From Gonatopus flavifemur (lineage: Eukaryota > Arthropoda > Insecta > Hymenoptera > Dryinidae), in contig JAFFJZ010000003.1 in the NCBI GenBank assembly GCA_018340375.1, forward strand, positions 19,220,001 to 19,284,000: 64,000 bases of DNA. The letters run 5' to 3'. Below, one piece after another: positions 26,032 to 37,645 of the stretch. The notes under the pieces were generated by a model. It saw only the letters and a program-made list of their open reading frames with translations. It did no database searches and was not told the DNA's origin. How positions within the stretch are numbered: the stretch's first letter is position 1; each line of letters opens with the position of its first letter. The translations under genes and the position numbers were made by a program.

Positions 26032-26970
26032 CTATGGCAGTACATGCGATATTCCACGTGGTCTATTTTGTTCGATAGACTGTCTCTCTTGCTCCTCTCT
26101 GAGCTGCATCATACGAGTTTCGTGTGCCCAACGTAATTCACTTTGCATCTTATCTCTCTCGTATTCCCATTGAAATCTTTCAAACTCCAACATTTTCCGA
26201 CGTAATTCTAATTCAGCTACTTTTCTCAGAGCGCGTTTTTCTAGTAACTGTTCTTGATATATCTTGCTTTGTAACGGAGAATATCCAACATTACGCATGT
26301 GAGATAAAAATGGCCATTGAGATATTCTTCTAGGGGGATGTAACTTCCTTGGATGTATCGTGATAGATGGTTCTTGGGCTCTGACTGTAGAAACAGGAAA
26401 GAATATGAGTGATATTGAATAGTGACATTATAATTATTATATATATATGTGTAATAGAGTATTTAAATTACCAGTCGTAATGGGTTCAGAGCTATTACTC
26501 TCATTGGGATTCCAAACTTTGTCTTCTATAGGATCCGATTCTGGATCATTATTCTCAACATTATTTTCACACTTGGGCCACGTTTGACCCTGTTCCTGCA
26601 TAACCATTTCCATGTTTTGTTGTATAGCGCTGGACGTTCCATCTTGATAAAATTGATTCTGTGGATTCCAATTATCTAAATCTTCTAATTCCGTGTTGGG
26701 TACATTATGGTTTACAGAAGAATCGTGTTTCCCCCAACTATCTTGAAATTTCATACCAAGAATACTAGCCTTGTGTTTTTTGTGGTTGGCTACTTGTATG
26801 AATTGCTGTCTGACCTCTTCGGGACACTTTGGACATTTCTCCATGTGCTTCTCCATACGAGTCGCATTTTGAATATACGATTGATCACAAAATTTACAAA
26901 ATGCGATGACTTGAGATCCATCAACTTTTTTAATATAATAATTCCATACTATTCCACGTTTTTTAACCAT
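26032..26970 (-). CDS. BED-type zinc finger protein with C-terminal coiled coil (283 aa)
   Basis: Exon 1 is 26970-26472 and exon 2 is 26384-26032 (donor CTG|GTAATT, acceptor TTTCTACAG, phase 1). An in-frame TAA four codons upstream fixes the ATG at 26970. Residues 9-46 form a BED finger: W9, then C25-x2-C28, H42 and C46. An acidic, Asn/Gln-rich middle (residues about 85-166) has no fold that I recognise. Exon 2 encodes a basic segment and then a long charged amphipathic helix from about residue 210 (EKRALRKVAELELRRK, FERFQWEYERDKMQ), a likely coiled coil, ending HVLP. BED fingers bind DNA and occur in transposases, domesticated transposases and chromatin proteins; a nuclear DNA-binding role is inferred. 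Exon 2 also fits, in the same phase, the last exon of GFRP-like gene B upstream. Confidence 0.82.
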
Positions 26971-29900
26971 CTTGAAATATTATTCAACTATTTTCTTCTT
27001 CTTAAATTGATTCCTCTTTTATAAAATAATAATATAGTTAACAACCTCATTCAAAAATTCCATTCCACAATCTTCACAAACTTCATTTTTTTTTATTTTT
27101 CATTCAATTATGGTTGTTCACGTTCTTTATTATTCATCATTTATTCTTGGGATATTAAATTACAAATCCATGCGTTGTTTTTGCATTAAAATAAACATTT
27201 CACGATAGAACAGTATTGAAATCAAATCCAGAAGCACGCACCTTATTTCAAAACAAAAATATGAATCAAACTTTCATAACCTCAATGTTTAAAGCGGATC
27301 TTCCACACCGAGTGTTTTATGTCGAAATGTTCCATGACATTTGCGAGTTAAATATCACATTTTTATTTAAATTTCATCGATTTTCCGATCACAGGATTTT
27401 CACAGGTATCATTCGTTCACTGTGCACTGCGACTGACAATTAATTCTTCAGACGTACATTACACGGTGTACGTACAGTGAGATATACAACACCTACAATA
27501 GCGTATGTCGACCCGTCGGTACTTCCTCTCAACGGAGTTAATTTAACGAGGAGAGAGAACATAATCCAACATAATCATCACAGTTTTAATTTTCTCTTTT
27601 TCCAATGACAAATAAGGTCATATGACGCGTCATGCCATGTCCAAAAGGGTAATTTTTTGGAAACGTAAACGTAAAGAATGATTTCGAAGTGTCGGATTTT
27701 AAATTTGAAAAAAAAAATGGTATAAGTTATATGCATGGAAATACAAGAAAAATTTTCATCTTTTTCAACTTGGCTGAACGGGAGTACACAAACTAACGTT
27801 GCAAATAACGTAATTGTAATATCAATTTTAGCAATTTTCCATTCAATTGTTGATAACTGAATTTTTAATACATTGCAATGATTCAACTTTTCATCTTTGA
27901 TTGAAATAATCGCACAATCGTAAAAATTGATACTGGCATCTAGAAATGAAAATAAAGAACTTCTTTCATTCATAGATACTTTCTTCTTCAAAATTATGTT
28001 TTGGCAATGAAATTTCGTTCGAAACAACAAAAATAAAAAATCTATGTGTTTCTTCACGATTTTGAGTCTTTTAATCAGTTTCTATAGTTTTCTTTGCCCA
28101 GGGATATTTAAAAGAATATGAGAATCGCGAATTTTACAAAAATATTGGGGGTTGGATGGAATTCACATAGCGGATTAAGTTAAAATTGAACTCTTCGTGG
28201 ATTCTTTCCTGAAGCTGTCCTCCAAGATGAGAATTTGAAGTCTCAAGTCACACTTCTTCATACCCCTAAAGAAATTTCCCAGGTAGCAACGCAATTGCTG
28301 TAATAGCAATGTGCAATAAACGCGCATTCGAAGCATTTCAAAGCGCTGGGGCGTTGCTACCTGGGTTGGGATTTTGTTGATTTTTCTGGAAACTTCAAGG
28401 ACAAAATCATCCAGTGGGATCATCAATTATCTGACTACAAAAACCTCAATAAATGTTGAACTCTGTCCAACAAAGTTTGACATGTGTTTACAATTTGAAT
28501 CTTGGATAATTGCAATTAAACCACAAGAAAATTCAATCAGAATGCATTATATCGCCACAAGCGTTCCTCTAAAACGAGACTGAGATCAGTAATTTATTTC
28601 AAATAGATCTCATAAAATGTATCGATTTCTGTTCGCCCACCTGATACTTGCATTAAATTATGGGGTTAAATGAGAATCAATAAATTCCATTGCATCCGTT
28701 TAAGATAAGCCGAAAGATGAATGTGGTTCAGAGTTGTGATATTAAAATCCCTTTATTTAGCCCTTGGAAACGCCAAAACAGTTGAATGTTGAGTATTTCA
28801 CCTTTTTCTGTGAATACCACAATTCTCAAAATATAATGCAGCATATAATTCAAATATGAAAGAAAATATCTTGATCATTAGAGGAATTTGAATGAATAAA
28901 CATTCAAAATTAGTACTTTCTTTGAGGGGAGTATGAAATCCCGAAATTACTACATTTCTCTTCGCAATTTTCTAAAAAATAATGCAAGAACTAGGTTTTT
29001 ACGTTAATACGATTTTTAATGTGGAAAATGAATTGAATTTAGAATAATTTGGATTTGCATTAATGAATTATTATCATGACAAAAGGGTGTTGTATTGATA
29101 GGAGAACAAATCTCTTTCTTTCAGATGATTTTTCTAATTTTGTTTTCTGAATTAAAATATTTTATCAAAAACTGGTCATGTACCATCAGTTTGCCATTCG
29201 AGAGCTTGGAATTTTCTTGAATCGAGCTTACTTCGATTTCAAAAATTTGTCTAGGCCTGGTAATTTTATTGACAGACGAAACGAAAACATGTTCGATAAC
29301 GCGGGGTGTATGGAATCTTTGAGAAGAATTAGATACGAGATGATTGTACTTATGTGAAAACGTAAATCTGAAAAACTTGACGTGTTTTATTCTATCTGAA
29401 TGATCACTGCTAGGGAATAGGAGTGGATCAAAATATAAGGAAAGTCTAATCTGACTATTCGAAAGTCAATTCTCTCTAAATAAAACATTTTTTCAAGACA
29501 ATTGACCAACCGTATCTGCACAACTTGAAGTGAATCGATCCTGGTATGACTTTTGAATCTTTCCACAGCAAGCAGTCTGTGCAAATAAAATCCAAACAAA
29601 ATCATGTATAAAATACGTTAATTACATCAACGATTCATTCAATTACTGTTCTAAGATTAGTCTTGAAAAATTCATCAAGTTAATATTATTACCAAACGTT
29701 GAATTCAAAAAAATTCTCCTTTTCTGAATGACTCGTTATACACAAATTTCAATTGAAAATCATAATTTTTCATACAAACACACAACACACACTGAGTTAA
29801 AAATTCAATTCTTGTAAATATATTACAAATTTGTCGAACTGAGCCCCTTTTTATACTTCCATAAAATTTTATAAGCTTCAAAAGTAATGCGAATTGCATC

Positions 29901-32900
29901 AATAACGTAATACAAGTACTTAGAATTAAAAATTTCATATTCAAATAAAATCAATGGTAACAAAAATTAATTCAACTAGCTACGCATCGAACATCAAGAT
30001 TCAAACCAATTGAACCATGGAAAGAATCATTTTTCGATTGCAGCGAATAAATTAATTAAAAAATTTTATAAAATTATCTCCAAATGAAATAAAAATTATT
30101 AAAATCATATCTGATTCTATTCTTTTAATAAATCAAAAGTTGTTATTTTTATTCGCAAAATTTTAAATACGAAATAGAAATACAGGTTGGTTGAAAAGTT
30201 TTGAAAGCAAAAATGAAAGAATGTGTATTTTTTGATGAAATGATTTTTTTTATTCTATATAGTCTCCGTCAACTTCAACACACTTATTCCAACGATCCTC
30301 CAATGATTTTATACCATCTCTGTAATGATTTTCCGGAAGCTCCGCAAAATATTGTTCCACAGCTGCAATAGCTTCTTCGTTCGACGAAAAACGCTTTCCA
30401 CGAAGGAATTGTTTCAAATTTCTGAAGAGGTAATAGTCGGAGGGAGCCAAATCTGGTGAATACGGTGGGTGTTCAAGCAATTCGTACTTCAATTCGTTCA
30501 GTTTAGCCATTGCCAGAACACTTGTGTGAACACGTGCATTGTCTTGATAAAAAATGATTTTTTTCTTCCGTAAACCGGGTCTTTTTTCACGAATTTTTTC
30601 ATCCAACTGGTCCAAAAGGTTGCAATAATATTCAGAGTCAATTGTTTTACCTTTTTCGAGATAATCAATCAACAAAACCCCTTTTGCGTCCCAAAGAACC
30701 GATGCTAATGCTCAGCCCACTGTAAACGTTCTTGTTTCAGTTTAGGATCATGATGGTAGATCCAAGTCTCATCCACAATTACGAAACGATGCAAAAAATC
30801 GGTCTTATTCTGCTTAAAACGCTCCAAATTACGCTGAGAAATTTGTTTTCGATTCAGTTTTTGTTGAATTGTCAACGAATGCGGCACTAACTTTCCAAAA
30901 AGCTCTTTCATATGTAATTCTTCGTGTAAAATATGGAGTACTCGTTCATCCGAGATGCCTATGGTATCAGCAATTTCACGCTTAGTCAAACTCGGATCTT
31001 TACAAACAATATCATAGACTTACTCAATGATGTCTGATTTCGTTGCACTTTTTGGACGTCCACTACGTGATTGATCTTCAACGCTTGTACGATCACGTTC
31101 AAACTCTAAAACCCATCGATGTACAGTTGGAAATGAAGGAGCAGATTCCTTCAACACTTTCTTCATTTTAGTATGAATTTCTGTTGCTGATAAACCTTCC
31201 AAAACAAAGAATTTTATCACTGCACGATATTCGGATTTTTCCATTTCCACAAAATACACTGACACGTCAACTTCGAATGGCTTGTAAACAAAGGATGAAT
31301 TGACAGATCGGAAAAAAATTGTGTGTGTGTGTTCAAATGAAGGATGATATATAAAAATAGCATATAAATTTTGATTCCTGTACTGGTTGATAGGTGTCTC
31401 TTTCAAAACTTTTCAACCAAACTGTACATTGAAAAAGAAAAAAGGAAATGAAAAATATTTCAACCGTTATCTACAAATGAGATATAATTATACATTTGAA
31501 AACATACCAGTTTTAATAACAGGTTCTGGTTCAGGTTCTGAAAAATCTTTTCTCATAGTCCACATATACTCATTGTAATCCTGTTTAACGCTAGTACTCG
31601 AAGATGCAACGACTTTATAACCGAGCACTTCTAGAGCAGTTAATATTACACAAGGGTGTTGTAAATACACTATCGTCGAGTCGTCGCAATATCCACCAGA
31701 TGCAAATCTTGTTAGCTGCTCTATATCCGATGCTATGAAATATCTTTACTAATTATCATGAATTTATTTCATTGAAAATGTATTGAAAAAAAATAAAATA
31801 AAATAAAATGAAATGAAAAAAAAACAATTAATTTCGAATTCGAATTAATATCTTCAGGCGAGATAATTAATAATATACCACACAAAGGAATATCATGATA
31901 CGTATTTACGAAAGAAAGTGTACTCTCATCTTTCAAATCAATTACCCACACTTTCGGTTTCATGAAGTTTTTTTTCTTTCATAATCTCAAAATTGAATAC
32001 GAAATCTATGAAATTTAAATTGAAGACAGAAAAACCAATAATATCATCAAACAAATATGACCATTTTTTGAAAGATGTCATTCTTTTGTTGGTCTGAATT
32101 GTAAAAGTGAAAATAAAATGATTGATGAAAGTTGCATGGTTTATGAGAAGTTACGTAGAAATTATAGATTTCAATATGCTATTCATGTTCATCATTATTT
32201 TCATTATTCATCAACTATATGACAAAAAGTAGTTAAAATGTGAAATCTGATTCTTTCATATAATTTCTCAAGAATCTCGCAAAATTGAAATCTGTAGGGA
32301 TCTCTTTGTAATTCCAAAGCAGATTTCTTCATAGATTTTGAAAGAAGAGTCAATAAAATCGAATAAAAAAACTCAAAACCTTGTGATTTGAATGAACTAT
32401 GGAATAAACTATTCAAAAACGAGTTAGCAATTGTTCTACAAAATATTGCGAGAGTAGATTGTTCTAAAATAATGTATTGGTGATATTTTTATGTACGGAA
32501 TCGTAAGGAGAGAAATTAACCAGAATAATTGATTAAGTAAAATAAGTTGCAAATAGGAAATTCATTATATCCATCGATGTGTATCATCGTAATAGATACT
32601 GGTCCACCATAATCAGCTAATCAATTTGAGCATCGTTTGATATAAAATGTTTTTATAACAAATTACTAGTTCTGCAACTTAATTACTTTTTTATAATTTT
32701 TCATAAAAATAGGGGAGACCAGGGCTAGCTCTTACGATTTCACCGCAAATTGATTGATGTTTCCTTTTCACTGAATTACCATTGAACTCGAGTTTTTAAA
32801 TGCCACCAATCTTTGAGCGTTTCATATTTGATTTGTTTCACATCGAATCCTTGATGAAAAATTGAACATGAACATGAATGATAATGAAAATTTAATAAAC

Positions 32901-34024
32901 AGTTTGACAGACATTACTTTCTCGAAGAAAATAAACACTCATTTGTACTAAAGTACAAAACAACAGAATATCAAGAGCAATACGTTAAGGGCTACAGTGA
33001 TAAACAGGAACTATTATAGATCCTTGAATGTGTATCGGTAACGGATAGCAGATGAATTAATTCCAGAAATAGTTGATGAACGTGGAAAGAAATATAGGTA
33101 TTTGTAAATTCAATATCAAGTGCGATATTCTCTTAAACTAATATGTAAAGACCTTGTTTCGATTGATTTATAACATGAATGGTTCTATCCAAAATTCAAA
33201 ATTGATGATAATAAAAGTGATGTACTCTAAAGACACAGCAATAGTTTGCGCAGTTTGATGACCAGTGTTATGCTGTCTTATCCAATTTGCAACAGTTAAT
33301 GTCAAGCATCGTCATTAAATTTGTCTCATCTCTGTTCATGAATCTAATACTATTTTATGAACAAGAAAAAAACAAACTTATGATGTCGATTCACAACTAA
33401 GGAATACATATGCAGCAAATTGAATGAATAATGGTAAATAAAAGGTGCTAAATCCAGCAATGGTAATCAATTAAAATTCAACATAATAATTAGCCCTAAT
33501 TACCCCTAATGGTCACTCTATCATCAACCCTGCATTACCAAAGTAGATCGAGTTTGCTGAATTATAATGAAATCTGCTGAATTCTGGCTTACTTCCATAT
33601 GCTCATTTGAATTTCCAAATTCAACATTATGTTTCGCATCGGAGTAACGCAGAGTTAATAAATTGGAATATGTATATTACTTTCATATGAAAACAATTTC
33701 ATACCGATCACTTCACGAGGAAGAGAATAGTAGACGATAAAAGTTTATCTCAGGGATAATGCATTTCACGATAAACTTCATGAATACAGTTCTACCATTA
33801 CTTTTGCCAACTTTGACGCAAGCTGATCAAACAACCTTGCGAATCGCATGTTTAAAATCAACATTGTATGAAGTACGTGAAGTGAATCAATATGTTTTAC
33901 GTTCAACTATAGAAAAATGAATATACATCAACAATGAAATACCTTTAAGCCCAGACACAAGAACTCTCCAAGGATATCTATGTCCGTAAGATGCAAGATT
34001 ACCACGTACCAAAATGTATGGCAT
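26032..34024 (-). CDS. GFRP-like protein, copy B, spliced to shared coiled-coil exon (219 aa model)
   Basis: Exons 34024-33943, 31732-31508 and 26384-26032 join in one frame (phases 1 and 1). The first exon starts MPYILVRGN, closely like the MPYLL start of GFRP. The second contains YLQHPCVILTALEVLGYKVV and YMWTMRKDF, equivalent to the terminal GFRP helix and W-x-x-x-[KR]-[DE] strand, then an EPEPEP linker. It ends with ACTG|GTATGT, the same phase as the BED exon donor, so the 26384 acceptor completes a 219-residue protein whose C-terminal half is the coiled coil. If the donor is not used, the frame stops six codons later, giving an alternative of about 108 residues. An acceptor-like TTTGTTTCAG at 34047-34038 precedes the ATG, with the frame open, so a further upstream exon is possible. 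The 5.1-kb second intron contains a mariner and the BED gene's own first exon. Exon joins are inferred from sites, not transcripts. Confidence 0.6.
27425..27445 (-). promoter_or_regulatory. Possible BED-gene promoter (initiator)
   Basis: About 460 bp upstream of the BED ATG the sequence becomes less AT-rich, and an initiator-like TCAGTC lies on the minus strand at 27436-27431. This would be an internal promoter within the large intron of gene B. No TATA box stands out. Confidence 0.25.
27570..28270. other. Intron DNA of copy B, no gene seen
   Basis: Contains an AT-rich minus-strand open frame (27578-28057) with no domain, poor codon composition and no good splice context. I regard it as chance. 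Confidence 0.4.
28278..28365. mobile_element. 88-bp MITE, CCCAGGTAGCAACG ends, 2-bp duplication
   Basis: Inverted ends CCCAGGTAGCAACGC and GCGTTGCTACCTGGG are perfect over 15 bases. The dinucleotide TT borders both sides (28276-28277 and 28366-28367). The interior is too short to code. The 2-bp duplication matches those of the other CCC...GGG elements in this window. Confidence 0.7.
28368..30180. other. Intron DNA of copy B, no gene seen
   Basis: AT-rich non-coding DNA between the small MITE and the mariner. No supported exon. Confidence 0.45.
30183..31424 (-). mobile_element. Mariner transposon, near full length, TA duplication
   Basis: The inverted ends CAGGTTGGTTGAAAAGTTTT and its mirror AAAACTTTTCAACCAAACTG are nearly identical and bounded by TA at 30181-30182 and 31425-31426. 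Total length 1242 bp is typical of mariner. It is inserted in the second intron of GFRP-like copy B, in the same orientation as that gene. Confidence 0.93.
30250..31244 (-). pseudogene. Mariner transposase, disrupted
   Basis: Starts at the ATG at 31244 (MEKSEYRAVIKFF) with the helix-turn-helix region and the GRPKSATK linker. It then has an in-frame TAA at about 31022, continues with the WVPHEL-equivalent KLVPHSLT and the first catalytic motif DETWIYHHDP, and is broken again at about 30707, where a deletion and frameshift join QWAEH to ASVLWDAKG. The second and third catalytic aspartates are present (QDNARVHTS; PYSPDLAPSDYYLF), so the DD34D signature is recognisable. The stop, the deletion and the frameshift make it inactive. 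Confidence 0.92.
31760..33930. other. First intron of copy B, no gene seen
   Basis: About 2.2 kb of AT-rich DNA between coding exons 1 and 2 of copy B. Short frames only. Confidence 0.5.
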
Positions 34025-34049
34025 CTGTGATGCTGGTCTGAAACAAACT

Positions 34050-35480
34050 TGAATCAAAATAAATTCTATTAACGATATTCTTATACATTATTACATACAC
34101 TCAACATTCTTTACGGTCAAAAACATACTAAATTTCGTATTTACTTTTGCAATCTTTCAAAACATTTCCTCACAATTGATCATGCTGAATCGCATGTGAA
34201 TCGTCTTTTTTTTTCCTTTTTCTTTTTTCCCCATCAAAATGTCAAAACAGAACAACATAAACTTAACCAAAGAATTGTTTTTCTTGCTATGAATACCGCA
34301 ACACGGCAAACAGGTGTCAACACGAATATTGAAAAATTATAACAAGACAACGAGTTTAAACATAAATGATATGAAAATCACACACAATATAAATATATAC
34401 ATATATGCATCAATATTTACCGCTCACAAATTTCCAGTAAAAATGGAATCTGTAAATGTCATTGCCTATTTGACATCAAATTAATCAACGATCCTCGTTT
34501 ACGAATTCCATGCGATTGACAGAAGTTGAGAGAAAATGTTATCAAAAATAAGAATTTCTATTCATATTTTCCTGTGTTTTACTTTAAAAAAAATCCCGTC
34601 ACGCTTGAAAGTATACTAGGAATTGTAAAGCACATTTCACATTGAAAATCCCTTGCACATGCGCAATGGGGAGCCTGTTATTCGTCATCTTCTTTTTAGG
34701 TCATTGGTCTTGTTTGATAAAAAACAAAACGACGTGTGACGTTACGTGGAAAATTGAAAAGGAATTGGATAGGTCTAGAAGAAATACCTATGTTCCTCAT
34801 GGATCCAGCCAATTGAAGGGATTTATTTTGTGATTGCGGATCAATGAGTTGATGTTTACATTTCGTATTGAATTACACTGAAACAAACCGGCTTTTAGAA
34901 ACTTGTTTCACATTTTTATCATATCTGAAAATTTGAAAGAATTCTGTTTTATTGTTACATTGTTGCTATGTGCATATACCTTTGGTGGATTGTAGAGAAG
35001 GTAAAGATCGATAAATCCGAATATTTGTAGGTTAGTGAAGTAACAATTTTGGCGGCAATTATGAAATTATTTCAAAATTACTTGGAAGAGGAATGATTGC
35101 TCTTTCACAACTTTATATTAAGTTATTAAAAATTCTTTACTGTTTGAATTGAAGATGATTCAGTACATGGAAAGAATGTGGAAAGAGAATATCCCTAACG
35201 ATAGAGTATCGTAGGCAGGGTTGGGTTTATTACGTGACTTTTCAGTTTCTTACCGTGGTATACTTGGTATAAAAAACGTAATATGTGTAAGATACTTGAC
35301 CTCTCCTTCCCCCCTAAGGCAAGGGGGTTAGTTTTGTAGGTAAGATACCTCGTCGTAAACTATGTAAAATACTTCGAAGTATATTACGTGCCAACCCTGA
35401 TCGTAGGCCCTAAAATTCATAAGCCCTAAAACCATATGTCCAAACAGTTTTTTCAAAAGATCACTTTTACTCTGAAAATG
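34050..35480. other. Spacer upstream of copy B
   Basis: No supported coding exon. It could hold non-coding 5' exons and the promoter of copy B. Confidence 0.4.
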
Positions 35481-35491
35481 TACACCACTGA

Positions 35492-35738
35492 CCCAGATAG
35501 AAAAATGTCTCAATAATGCCATCATAATGGTGACATGGACGCCAAGAAATGTTCGCATCATGGTGCCAAGGTGTTTCCGCATAAAGCATTGTTATTGGTG
35601 GCAAAACGAGGTGATGGCACCATAATGCAGACATAATGTTTACATTCTATGCATCATCGCAAGCTGAGCAGAGTTCATAATAGTACGTTTACGGCACGTT
35701 ATGTCACAAAATATTCAGAGCATGCTTTTCTATCTGGG
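35492..35738. mobile_element. MITE with CCCAGATAGAAAA ends, 2-bp duplication
   Basis: The left end CCCAGATAGAAAAATG and right end CATGCTTTTCTATCTGGG are inverse copies. GA borders both sides (35490-35491 and 35739-35740). Inside is a degenerate internal repeat of CATAATG/GTGCCA words but no frame. Length 247 bp. Confidence 0.65.
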
Positions 35739-35790
35739 GACACTATTTCACTATGTCATATTGACAATTATAAGCATCAAAATCAAACTG

Positions 35791-35862
35791 TCGTATAGCT
35801 CAGGTCACTGAAGCGTAAATACACCGTAAAATGCGCGGGTTCGATTCCTGCGACCTCAAGGT
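35791..35862 (+). repeat. tRNA-like sequence (probable SINE head)
   Basis: A box-A-like TAGCTCAGGTCACTG (about 35804-35818) and a box-B-like GGTTCGATTCC (about 35848-35858) are spaced as in a tRNA gene, and the T arm GCGGG/CCTGC pairs. The acceptor and D stems do not pair cleanly, so I read it as a tRNA-derived repeat or tRNA pseudogene rather than a working tRNA. Confidence 0.4.
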
Positions 35863-35949
35863 TTGAGAAAAAGTCAACTTCATCTGAGTGCGAGAGCGAT
35901 AAAGACAAACAGGGGGAAGAAGGAAAAAAAAGACGTTCGAACTGTTTTG

Positions 35950-36115
35950 TGAATAAATTTAAGCTTCTTCCAAGACATTTTCATGTTTTTTTCAAAACAT
36001 CTTTGAGAAATCTTGAAGAACTCTTTTAGATTTCTTAATTGCTTCTTAAAGATATCTTCGAGAAGTCTTCGAGATATCTTTTAGAAATCTATTCATGTTG
36101 CATAAGACATTTTTT
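35950..36115. repeat. AAGATATCTT-rich imperfect repeat
   Basis: Closely spaced variants of AAGATATCTT, TTCTTGAAGA and AGAAATCTTG in both orientations. A similar, longer array is at 47630-47860. Non-coding. Confidence 0.45.
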
Positions 36116-36193
36116 CGAATACGAAAAGATATCTTTGCGTCCGTTTGGGTTGGCAAAGGCCGAATACCCCCTTGTGCATCGTTGATTTTTTAC

Positions 36194-36352
36194 CCCTGGT
36201 AAAAACGCGGATAGATTCGGATAAAAATTTGCCGATGGATACAAAAATAGGATTGAAACGAATAAAAGTGGATCATATTTCTATCCGTTTCAATCCTATT
36301 TTTGTATCCATCGGCAAATTTTTATCCGAATCTATCCGCGTTTTTACCAGGG
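36194..36352. mobile_element. Fold-back MITE with 67-bp perfect arms
   Basis: The first 67 bases, starting CCCTGGTAAAAACGCGGATA, are the exact reverse complement of the last 67. The central about 25 bases are a diverged continuation of the palindrome. AC flanks both ends (36192-36193 and 36353-36354). Total length 159 bp. The terminal CCCTGG and 2-bp duplication place it with the elements at 37646, 56476 and 58369. Confidence 0.88.
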
Positions 36353-36749
36353 ACCCTATCCCAATACTTCCGTTTCCTTATATATAACGAACATGGAAGT
36401 AAAATTATGAATTTTAGTATAAATCAATTATTAGATACTTTTATATGATTGAAAGCATCGATAAACCATGAACAGAAGCACATTTCACTTTTGAATTTCT
36501 TCGCCTTCGGGCTTACGGACATTCGGGCATCTGAAATTCGGATGTATGGTTTTAGGGCTTGAGATACTCTGCCATCCTGTACCGTTTATAGAACGTTTTC
36601 AAAAAATAAATTGATGTCATTGAAGTGACATTGAATTCAATTGATAAATCACTCATAAGGTATCGATAATTTTTCTTTATTCATAACAATTTGTATAAAA
36701 ACTTTATATAAATGTACTTTACGTAAATATAAATCATAGTATTATTGTA

Positions 36750-37158
36750 TTACAGGAAGTTTTTGATTTCTTTCTCCAAGACCCATGTCATAATGTTATC
36801 TACAATGAAAACGTTGAACATTCTGTATCCTCTCTTCGTAAGTTTATTGACAATATCTTGACCCCTGTAAAGTAAAATAAAGAATGAAATCATTAGTTTT
36901 ATAGCGAATAGCAAATTTTTTCTCAATAATATTAAATATGTACCCTGCATGGAAACATTTATGATCGATGCTTATTCCTGGAAAAGGGCGGTATTCGTCG
37001 TCCGACGCAAATTCTTGGGTAAGACTTATAAAATCACTTTGTTCTAAATTGTATACGCCACTTTTAGCGTAATTAACGTGGCATCTGACAGTCGTGTAGT
37101 GATATGACTTTCCTCCAGGATTGCTCGAGCTCACGTTGATATTCGGAGATATAGACAT
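36750..37158 (-). CDS. GFRP-like protein, copy A (109 aa)
   Basis: Exons 37158-36944 and 36864-36750 are joined by a 79-bp intron (donor GTACAT, acceptor TTTACAG, phase 2), giving 109 residues. A Ser/Asn-rich leader (MSISPNINVSSSNPGG) precedes the domain. The C-terminal segment GQDIVNKLTKRGYRMF plus MTWVLEKEI parallels copies B and C and the end of GFRP (helix, G-[YF]-[RK], final W strand with [KR]-E). The intron falls within about two residues of the intron in copy C, which supports common descent. An acceptor (TTTTCAG) 18 bp upstream of the ATG shows that at least one 5' exon precedes. Sequence identity to copies B and C is low outside the C-terminal motif, so the duplications are old. Confidence 0.68.
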
Positions 37159-37189
37159 TCTGTTGGAATTTGTGGCTGAAAATACAATT

Positions 37190-37640
37190 TAATATAATAT
37201 AAGGAACTTATTACACTAAATTCTACAATTTTAATCCCCGGTGCCTGAGGTTTGAAAACTGATTCGGAGTAATTTTAGGCCACTGAACACGAAAACAACA
37301 TCAGATTTGTTTTTTAATAATATCTTATATATAAAATTCATCAATTTATATAGATTATATATGCAAGTTATGTATAAAAGATGAGAGAGAGTGAGCTGAT
37401 CCAAGCCCTGGTTCAAAGAACCCATTGATTCCGACCAATTCTCATTAAATTACAATTAAAAGGTGGACAATGTTCTGACCAAATCTCATTGAATTTCATT
37501 CGTCAGATTCAATGGATTCTTTTAACCAGGGAGAAATCTGATATTCGTTTTGCATTCAACAATCAACACACCACAAGCACTCTGAATCAGTTACCAGACC
37601 TCGGGCACCAGAGAAAACAATTTTTGTTGTTGACCTGTGT
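37190..37640. other. Spacer upstream of copy A with repeat fragments
   Basis: Holds an AT-rich palindrome (about 37320-37380) and a copy of the 20125-20200 repeat at about 37465-37540. No gene. Confidence 0.4.
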
Positions 37641-37645
37641 TTTAT

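Noticed and set aside
27578..28057. 159-codon minus-strand frame
   Set aside because: AT-driven Phe/Ile/Lys composition, no domain, no convincing splice context, and it lies in the intron of copy B.
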